Below are positions 25,204 through 30,737 of a stretch of 30,737 nucleotides of DNA, piece after piece. The stretch's first letter is position 1; every line of letters starts with the position of its first letter. The translations under genes and the position numbers were made by a program. Below the pieces are notes generated by a model that made no database searches, was not told the DNA's origin, and worked only from the letters and a program-made list of their open reading frames with translations. The stretch is taken from assembly GCA_013375405.1 (NCBI GenBank), contig JABXJU010000025.1:1-30737 (forward strand). Reading direction: 5' to 3'. This stretch comes from Candidatus Helarchaeota archaeon. GTDB lineage: Archaea; Asgardarchaeota; Lokiarchaeia; Helarchaeales; HEL-GB-A.

Positions 25204-26124
25204 TTAATCTTGTATGAGATTCAGATATACTTCCTCCAAAGAAAATCGTTTTACTTCAACACTGATGATTTGAGCACCTACTTTCACGAGGGACTCGATT
25301 ATAATCGGATTATCAACAGAAGTGTCATTTACATCAATTTTCAGGTAGGGGTCCTGAAATTCAAAATGTTTAATGTTATCTAGATCTTTTATTGTCTGTT
25401 CAATAGTTTTGGTATAATTTTTCATCACAATTTCGACCCGTTCGCCTTTCCAGATATCTCGACTTAATTCCTCTGGACTTCCAATACCCACAATTGTGCC
25501 ATGATCAATAACTGCAACCCTATCGCAAAGATATTCCGCTTCAGTCAGATTATGTGTACATACAAAGATAATATGCTTGCCTCCACTACTCAATTTCTTA
25601 ATGTAATCCCGGACCCCTTTTGCTGTTTTCGGATCAAGAGCGGCTGTAGGTTCGTCGAGAAAAATAATTTTCGGATTATGTAATAAAGTTCGGGCCAAGG
25701 CTAATTTCTGTTTCATTCCCTTAGAAAAGGTCTCTACTTTCTCATCTTTCCGATCATCGAGGTCAAATAACTCTAGGATTTCATCAATTCGTTGGAGGCG
25801 AATCGTGTCAGGGACCTCATATAATTTTCCAAAGAAATCTAAGTTATAAACTGGAGTAAGCCGTTCATAAAGACAGGGATTCTCCGTTAGAATTCCCACC
25901 ATTTTTCGAATGTCCATCGGATTCTCAAGGATATTATATCCATTTAAATGGGCATTACCTGTAGTCGGCTTAATAATACAGCTTAACATGCGAATAGTTG
26001 TTGTTTTTCCGGCACCATTGGGCCCTAGGAAGCCAAAAATTTCTCCATTTTCAACATTAAACGTAATACCATCTACTGCCTTCAAATCGCCAAAGTGCTT
26101 GCTTAAATTTTTCACTCTAATCAT
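25204..26124 (-). CDS. ABC transporter ATP-binding protein (CcmA/NatA type)
   Basis: 306 aa. Seen: Walker A GPNGAGKTT (about 34-42), the Q-loop region, signature FSKGMKQK (the LSGGQ variant usual in the ABC-2 exporter class), Walker B IIFLDEPTAALDP, and the switch His in VCTHN. The C-terminal 80 residues form the accessory domain common in this class. It is the first gene of the exporter operon with the permease at 24466-25188. There is no hint of the substrate. Confidence 0.9.
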   Translation of the reverse strand: MIRVKNLSKHFGDLKAVDGITFNVENGEIFGFLGPNGAGKTTTIRMLSCIIKPTTGNAHLNGYNILENPMDIRKMVGILTENPCLYERLTPVYNLDFFGKLYEVPDTIRLQRIDEILELFDLDDRKDEKVETFSKGMKQKLALARTLLHNPKIIFLDEPTAALDPKTAKGVRDYIKKLSSGGKHIIFVCTHNLTEAEYLCDRVAVIDHGTIVGIGSPEELSRDIWKGERVEIVMKNYTKTIEQTIKDLDNIKHFEFQDPYLKIDVNDTSVDNPIIIESLVKVGAQIISVEVKRFSLEEVYLNLIQD

Positions 26125-26169
26125 ATAAACCCCATACTAAGAGGAAGAAAATATTAATATTTAAACTCA

Positions 26170-27519
26170 TTAGGTAAGGTGTTGTTTTAGAATCCGCGTC
26201 ATTTGCCGAATTTCCTCACCTTGGTGCTTAGCATCTTTGATTAATTCTTTCATAAAGAGGTCGCTCAGAAAGCTTGGTAACTTCTTTGAAGTGCTCGCGG
26301 AAAGACCTAATTCAAAACATCGTCGTTCGGCGACGGTGAATTCATATTTACGCCCTAATTCCGTCGTGTCTTTAATAAATACGGGATTTTTCTTTTCAGG
26401 TAGTTTTAGGATTTGCGTTGCGAGCTCAGTTCCTGGAATGGGCTCCGGGAGGCTCACAGAATAATCATTAAGCGAATGCGTTTCAATGAACTCTTTTGTC
26501 TCCTGAAAGTGCTCTTCAGATTCGCCAGGCCAGCCAACTATAAAATGCCCGATAATTGCGAGCCCATATTTCTCACATTTTTCAATCGCAGTAAGGATCT
26601 TTTGAACTGTAATCCCCTTTCTCATGAGTTTAAGGACATGATCGCTCCCTGATTCCAGTCCGAAGAATACTCGGCCATATGTATATTTTCGGATAGCTGC
26701 CAAAATACGATCTGGAACCATATCTACGCGTACATCTGGGGCAGCGAAAGACATTGGAGGAATTACGGAACTAACTGTTGCTAACATCTTCTCAACTTTC
26801 TCTTCATTTATTTTATGATCCGCTAGGCCATAGAGTGCAATATTCCCACTCCCAATTGCTATCCTCATTGCCCCTTTAATTACAAATGCTCGAATTTCTC
26901 GCTTAATTTGAGGAATTGTTTTACTTCGTATATTCCGTTGCCCGAAAAATTTAGGGATGAGACAAAATGCACAATTAGCAAGACATCCACGATGTGATTC
27001 AAAGTAAACATTCGCCCCACGTATATCTTGCTCCCTAATATCATCCGGAATTTTCGGAATAGGGCTATTTTCCAAGTTATAGGGTGGTCTCTTTTCTGTC
27101 TTGACGATTTCCCCATCATGTTGAAATGCAATTCCAGCAACGGATTCCAAATCTTTTTTTAAACGAACGGTTTCCACAAGATCTCGAATAGTTTCTTCCC
27201 CTTCTCCAATGACCACTGCATTAATATTGGGAAGACAGCTAAAAATCAGCTCAGGAACGATGGAAACTGGCCCTCCCACGACAATAAAGGGGTTTTTATG
27301 GGTTTTTAAACTTTTAATCAGTTCAGCAGTTTTACCAACTAAATGAAGTGTGGAGCTTAAACTAAAGCCTACGACATCAGAATTTCCAGCTTCATCTGCA
27401 GAATATTTTCGGGTCAATTTAACATCATATCCCGCATTTTCCAAAACGCCTGCGATGATCATTGACCCGTAGGAGTAAATATTATCAGGACTGAAGACTG
27501 TAATTGTTGGAGAAGCCAT
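26170..27519 (-). CDS. Cobalamin-binding radical SAM enzyme, candidate MCR-modifying C-methyltransferase
   Basis: 449 aa. Residues 1-120 form a B12-binding-like Rossmann domain (DVVGFSLSST, FIVVGGPVSIVPE, AVVIGEGEET). The radical SAM core follows with CLANCAFC (C179, C183, C186, the CxxxCxxC ligands) and the GHFIVGWPGESEEHF strand. The C-terminus is helical. Such enzymes methylate unactivated carbons using methylcobalamin. Methanogens have a related B12 radical SAM enzyme (MgmA) that makes 2-methylglutamine in McrA, and with MCR-maturation genes in the same 30 kb that is my leading guess. I cannot separate it from other B12-radical SAM families (for example TIGR04013/TIGR04014 members) without alignment. 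Its gene stands alone; mmp10 (the arginine methyltransferase) is not seen. Confidence 0.8.
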   Translation of the reverse strand: MASPTITVFSPDNIYSYGSMIIAGVLENAGYDVKLTRKYSADEAGNSDVVGFSLSSTLHLVGKTAELIKSLKTHKNPFIVVGGPVSIVPELIFSCLPNINAVVIGEGEETIRDLVETVRLKKDLESVAGIAFQHDGEIVKTEKRPPYNLENSPIPKIPDDIREQDIRGANVYFESHRGCLANCAFCLIPKFFGQRNIRSKTIPQIKREIRAFVIKGAMRIAIGSGNIALYGLADHKINEEKVEKMLATVSSVIPPMSFAAPDVRVDMVPDRILAAIRKYTYGRVFFGLESGSDHVLKLMRKGITVQKILTAIEKCEKYGLAIIGHFIVGWPGESEEHFQETKEFIETHSLNDYSVSLPEPIPGTELATQILKLPEKKNPVFIKDTTELGRKYEFTVAERRCFELGLSASTSKKLPSFLSDLFMKELIKDAKHQGEEIRQMTRILKQHLT

Positions 27520-27665
27520 ATACTACCCAAATTTTTTCAGAATAGATTATGATGATTGCGTATAAACTTAAAAAAAGGCATGTTAAGAATTTATTTATAA
27601 CTAGTTGTATTAGATCGATGTTAATAGAGACCTCTATTTTGAAATAGTGGGAAAGTGAGATTGAA

Positions 27666-28223
27666 ATGAGGTTTGAAAAACGAAACTCAAATTTAGAAGA
27701 CAATGATTTTGATCAAGATTCAAATATATCCTTAAGAGGAGACGCTCGGAAATTTTTCAAGATGAATTTAACCACTATTTTCTTAAGGATGGTTTATCCT
27801 GGTGTTTTATTAACATTTTTGACAGAATTTGACTTTGAAACTGCTAAAAAACATGTATGGGACCTCGGATATAGGGTTTCAAAATATGTTTTTAAATATT
27901 TTATTCCAAAATCTAAGAAATTTGAAAAAATACTTGAGGAGATTGGTAAAAATATATGGGGAACAAAATTTAAAGTTGCATTCGACAAAAGGAAAGAAGT
28001 TTATCGAATTACTCCTCAATCATGTCCATTATGTGAGGATTTGCCCCCACTTGAAGTAGAAGGGTTGCATAATTGTTTTCCTCTCGAAGGTTTCTTAATT
28101 GGATATTTTGAATTATTAAAAGAACACAATATATTTAATTATTATAAATTCTTTGCTAAAGTATTACAATCGAAAGGTACCGGGGCTGATAATTGTATTT
28201 ATGAGGTAAAAATAATAAAATAA
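27666..28223 (+). CDS. V4R-like (4-vinyl reductase / hydrocarbon-binding) domain protein, first of a pair
   Basis: 185 aa. The body is an alpha-beta domain (IFLRMVYPGVLLTFLTEF, VWDLGYRVSKYVFKYF), with a Cys pair in SCPLCEDLPPLEVEGLHNC and a C-terminal KGTGADNCIYEVKI strand. The G-x(n)-C-x-Y/F-x-V ending and overall plan resemble V4R domains, which bind small hydrophobic ligands or support them in sensors and chlorophyll biosynthesis. Similarity is judged by eye only. It lies 9 nt before a related protein at 28233, so the two are co-transcribed. Confidence 0.5.
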   Translation: MRFEKRNSNLEDNDFDQDSNISLRGDARKFFKMNLTTIFLRMVYPGVLLTFLTEFDFETAKKHVWDLGYRVSKYVFKYFIPKSKKFEKILEEIGKNIWGTKFKVAFDKRKEVYRITPQSCPLCEDLPPLEVEGLHNCFPLEGFLIGYFELLKEHNIFNYYKFFAKVLQSKGTGADNCIYEVKIIK

Positions 28224-28232
28224 GGGATTAGA

Positions 28233-28874
28233 ATGGTAAAAGAAAAATTATCTGGGATTCGGAAACGAGTTGCGGGTATTGGGAAAAGACTAGCATATAG
28301 AAAAATGAAAAAAACGAGCTTTTTATTAATAGCAGATCTTTGTAATGTTGTAATAGATAAATTTAGTGATTTATACGGTTCTCGTTCAGCAGCTATAAAG
28401 AAATTTGCCGAAATATGTAAAGAAGAGTCAATTAGAGTAACTGCAGATATAATTGAAACACCTGTTCTCTTTGGTATTTCACTGAGATCGTTCCTATCTA
28501 GAAACTTAACTGATTTTAGATTTATTATTGAATTAATATATCACATTGTTTTAGGGAGTAAATGGCCCTATTTTCTTGCAAAACCAGAATATATCCCGGC
28601 TGAACTTACCGCGGATAGAGTAAATAAATATTTATTAAAAATACTGCACTGCCCCTTTTGTTACAACATTACGAAAGCGAAAGAAGATATTGATGAATTA
28701 GAACCAGGAGTGACTCATGGTACTTGGTTTGCTAAACTTTTGCAAGGAATAATGCAGGGAATTGTGGATTATCTAGGAATGCAATATGATGTAAATTGTG
28801 AAGAAACACAGTGTTTGATGAGTGGGTATGAATATGGCGAGATGATTTATACATTATATCCAAGGAAAGAATAG
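28233..28874 (+). CDS. V4R-like domain protein, second of a pair
   Basis: 213 aa. The basic N-terminal 30 residues are followed by helices (SFLLIADLCNVVIDKFSDLY, AAIKKFAEICKEESIRVTA). It has a Cys pair in LHCPFCYNI, a GTWFAKLLQGIMQGIVDYLG helix, and a NCEETQCLMSGYEYGEMIYT ending that parallels the end of the preceding protein. The two therefore look like diverged tandem copies of one ligand-binding fold (V4R-like by eye). The cysteines could bind Zn or Fe. The partner enzyme is unknown. Confidence 0.5.
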   Translation: MVKEKLSGIRKRVAGIGKRLAYRKMKKTSFLLIADLCNVVIDKFSDLYGSRSAAIKKFAEICKEESIRVTADIIETPVLFGISLRSFLSRNLTDFRFIIELIYHIVLGSKWPYFLAKPEYIPAELTADRVNKYLLKILHCPFCYNITKAKEDIDELEPGVTHGTWFAKLLQGIMQGIVDYLGMQYDVNCEETQCLMSGYEYGEMIYTLYPRKE

Positions 28875-28997
28875 AAATAAGTATAGAATTATTACAAAAA
28901 GGTAATTAAATAATATAGTAAGCAAAAATTTAGAACTTAGGTAACTTTTGAATATTCCATAAGTTAGATACATATATTCATATAAGTAGGTTATTCT

Positions 28998-30203
28998 ATG
29001 GTATCTGATGATTTTGGCCATGTTTTCACTCCTACAAAGATTGGGAACCTCGAGATCTCAAATCGAATTGTTCGCTCCGCTACCTATACATGTCGTGCAA
29101 CCCTAACTGGATTTGTGACTGATGAGTTGATAAGTGTCTATGAAGGATTAGCGCGTGGGGGCATCGGTTTAACCATCACAGGGATGAGTGTTATTAGAGA
29201 AGATGGTTGGCAACTTCCGAAAATGTTAGGCAGCTATTCTGATACACATATTGATGGATTAACAAGATTAGCTGGAGCGTATCATGATGTTGATAATGAG
29301 ATAGGGAATAAATCAAAAATTTTCCTACAATTAGGACATGCGGGACGGCAAGTTTTCTTGACTGGATATCAGGGGGAACTAATATCTTCCTCTCCAGTGA
29401 AGGATCATGCTTTTAAAAAAATTTCAAAAGAATTAACTAGCCAAGAAATCCAGGAAATTGCAGAATGCTTTGGCGAAGCTGCAAAACGGGCTAAAGTGGC
29501 TGGCTTTGATGGGATCCAATTCCATGGGGCGCATGGCTATTTAATTACTCAATTTTATTCACCATTCATGAACAAACGCACGGATGAATATGGCGGAAGT
29601 ACTGAAAATAGAGCGAAATTTGTTGTAAAACTACTGGAAGAATGCCGAAAAAGAGTTGGTAAGAGCTTTCCTATCACCATGAAAATGAACGGATCAGACC
29701 GAGTTCCAGGTGGTTTAGAAGTAGAGGAGGCGGCTTCTCTTGCAAGAATATTTGCAAATGCTGGTTTCGATGCCCTTGAAATTTCCTCATACATTTGGGA
29801 TACTTTATTGTATGAGAAACCAAAATCCTCACCCCCAGAAGCTCAGGTAAAATTACGAAAACGAGGTATTGAAGCTTACAACCTTGAATTAGCCTTAAAA
29901 ATAAAGAAGGCCCTAAATGAAAATGCCGAAACACAGATTCCCCTTATACTTGTTGGGGGTTTATACCGTTTCGAAAAAATAAAATCCATACTAACCGATA
30001 CAAACATCGAATTCTGCTCAATGAGTCGACCCTTAATTCGCCAACCGAATTTACCAGCACTCTGGCGGAATGGACCACCATTTCCTGAGGCAGAATGCAT
30101 CCATTGTAACCGTTGCACTCAGGATTTCATGGTTCATGGAATTAAATGCAAAGGTGTCCGATGTATTAAAAAGGAACGTGACCAAAAAAAGCAAAGAGAT
30201 TAA
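28998..30203 (+). CDS. Old Yellow Enzyme-type NADH:flavin oxidoreductase (2,4-dienoyl-CoA reductase-like barrel)
   Basis: 401 aa, the size of the FMN barrel domain plus a cluster tail. Seen: FTPTKIGNLEISNRIVRSAT at the start, GGIGLTITGMSVI, the FMN-site QLGHAGR, FDGIQFHGAHGYLITQF and the signature SPFMNKRTDEYGGSTENR, PLILVGGLYR and FCSMSRPLI. The C-terminus carries CIHCNRC-x(n)-CKGVRC, like the [4Fe-4S] motif of FadH. The separate NADPH/FAD domains of FadH are missing, so another reductase must supply electrons. Family reactions reduce C=C bonds of enoyl or dienoyl-CoA and related compounds; the substrate here is unknown. It is preceded by about 120 nt of AT-rich noncoding sequence and is followed by the ABC exporter gene after 25 nt. 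Confidence 0.85.
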   Translation: MVSDDFGHVFTPTKIGNLEISNRIVRSATYTCRATLTGFVTDELISVYEGLARGGIGLTITGMSVIREDGWQLPKMLGSYSDTHIDGLTRLAGAYHDVDNEIGNKSKIFLQLGHAGRQVFLTGYQGELISSSPVKDHAFKKISKELTSQEIQEIAECFGEAAKRAKVAGFDGIQFHGAHGYLITQFYSPFMNKRTDEYGGSTENRAKFVVKLLEECRKRVGKSFPITMKMNGSDRVPGGLEVEEAASLARIFANAGFDALEISSYIWDTLLYEKPKSSPPEAQVKLRKRGIEAYNLELALKIKKALNENAETQIPLILVGGLYRFEKIKSILTDTNIEFCSMSRPLIRQPNLPALWRNGPPFPEAECIHCNRCTQDFMVHGIKCKGVRCIKKERDQKKQRD

Positions 30204-30228
30204 TTCATTTTAGAGATCGAAAATACAA

Positions 30229-30737
30229 ATGCCAGACTCAACCACGGATACAGCGGAAGATCACATAGACGAATTTTCCCTAGGAATGGATCCCTTTAGG
30301 GAGGCACGCGATAAAGGTCCCGGACCGTGGATCACTGCCCATCTTTTTAGCGGAACGAATAAACATCTGTTTATCTTTACGATTTTTTCAACAATCTTTT
30401 CTTCTGTTCTTTCCTCTGGAATAATAGTCGTTGTGGGTTTGGCAATCACGGATTTCATTGGAGGATCCACCGAAACTCTGATATTTTATGTTTGGGTCAT
30501 TTTTTGCTTAGGGATCGGGGTTCCGATATTGACTCTTACAGGCAGCCTCATTCGTGAGATATTGGCACAACGGGTGGAACGAGACGCCAGAAAGGAGTTT
30601 TACACCAGTCTCCTCCAGAAAAGCCAATCTTTCCATGATCTTCAGCGAATTGGTGACCTGATGGCGCGTGCTACTAACGATGTTCGCTTTTTAAATTTTC
30701 TAGTTAACCCTGCCTTGTCTCTCATCATAAATGCATT
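30229..30737 (+). CDS. ABC exporter (transmembrane plus ATPase type), 5' part only
   Basis: A frame opens at ATG 30229 and runs off the right edge, with 169 codons visible. The first 35 residues are charged and hydrophilic. A transmembrane helix follows (TIFSSVLSSGIIVVVGLAI), then a second one (TLIFYVWVIFCLGIGVPIL). Next comes the coupling-helix region EFYTSLLQKSQSFHDLQ followed by RIGDLMARATNDVRFLNF, which is diagnostic of the ABC type-1 exporter fold (MsbA/MdlB-like). The ATPase domain lies outside the window, so the substrate cannot be named. It begins 25 nt after the Old Yellow Enzyme gene and may be co-transcribed with it. Confidence 0.8.
   Translation, partial: MPDSTTDTAEDHIDEFSLGMDPFREARDKGPGPWITAHLFSGTNKHLFIFTIFSTIFSSVLSSGIIVVVGLAITDFIGGSTETLIFYVWVIFCLGIGVPILTLTGSLIREILAQRVERDARKEFYTSLLQKSQSFHDLQRIGDLMARATNDVRFLNFLVNPALSLIINA

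Noticed and set aside
1..30737. tRNA or rRNA genes
   Set aside because: I saw no rRNA-like segments or convincing cloverleaf with a T-loop consensus in the intergenic regions. A covariance-model scan would be decisive.

Overview
This window looks like part of the chromosome of an AT-rich, MCR-encoding archaeon, meaning a methanogen or an anaerobic methane/alkane oxidiser. The diagnostic genes are mcrD and mcrC, the double-ABC activator AtwA (component A2), and methanogenesis markers 15, 17 and 7. These families are found with methyl/alkyl-coenzyme M reductase. The structural genes mcrB, mcrG and mcrA are not here. An ADP-forming acyl-CoA synthetase subunit, a dienoyl-CoA-reductase-like flavoenzyme and a dihydrolipoyl dehydrogenase would fit a carbon-oxidising lifestyle, for example Helarchaeota-like Asgard archaea. 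No marker in the window settles the lineage, so that placement is only a guess.

Layout. At 1-202 there is a broken transposase tail. Then come a PhoU/AbrB-type regulator (minus), a small coiled-coil protein, a small ORF and dihydrolipoyl dehydrogenase (plus). At 4018-8653 (minus) lies a hydrogenase/heterodisulfide-reductase operon: a three-part fusion (winged helix, HdrA, MvhD), then MvhG, then MvhA with a one-base frameshift. Divergent from it is a second copy of the coiled-coil family. The 230-bp gap between them holds three TTGA-N11/12-TCAA palindromes that could be operators for the fused winged helix. At 9462-14480 (minus) are a nucleotidyltransferase, a zinc-ribbon protein, a Cys-rich membrane protein, an acyl-CoA synthetase alpha subunit, a second membrane protein and endonuclease III.

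The MCR maturation region spans 14590-21884. mmp15-mmp17-mmp7 run on plus. atwA, a 92-aa unknown and a 44-aa rubredoxin run on minus. Divergent from atwA are mcrD-mcrC and an Fe-S protein of the QueG/reductive-dehalogenase type whose ATG directly abuts the mcrC stop. I infer that the proteins form or feed the ATP-driven, low-potential electron-dependent MCR activation machinery. The rubredoxin and the Fe-S protein are plausible new redox partners. A cobalamin-dependent radical SAM protein at 26170-27519 is a candidate MCR-modifying methyltransferase.

The right part (21936-30737) holds an unknown gene probably split by a frameshift, a relic of an M24 aminopeptidase, a membrane protein bounded by two copies of a short palindromic repeat, an ABC-2 exporter pair, two adjacent V4R-like proteins, an Old Yellow Enzyme-type oxidoreductase and the 5' end of an ABC exporter.

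A cross-window pattern deserves attention. Four separate reading-frame breaks (transposase, a micro membrane protein, mvhA, the 21936-23110 gene) can each be repaired by adding one base to a homopolymer run. This suggests uncorrected deletion errors in the assembly rather than four independent pseudogenes.
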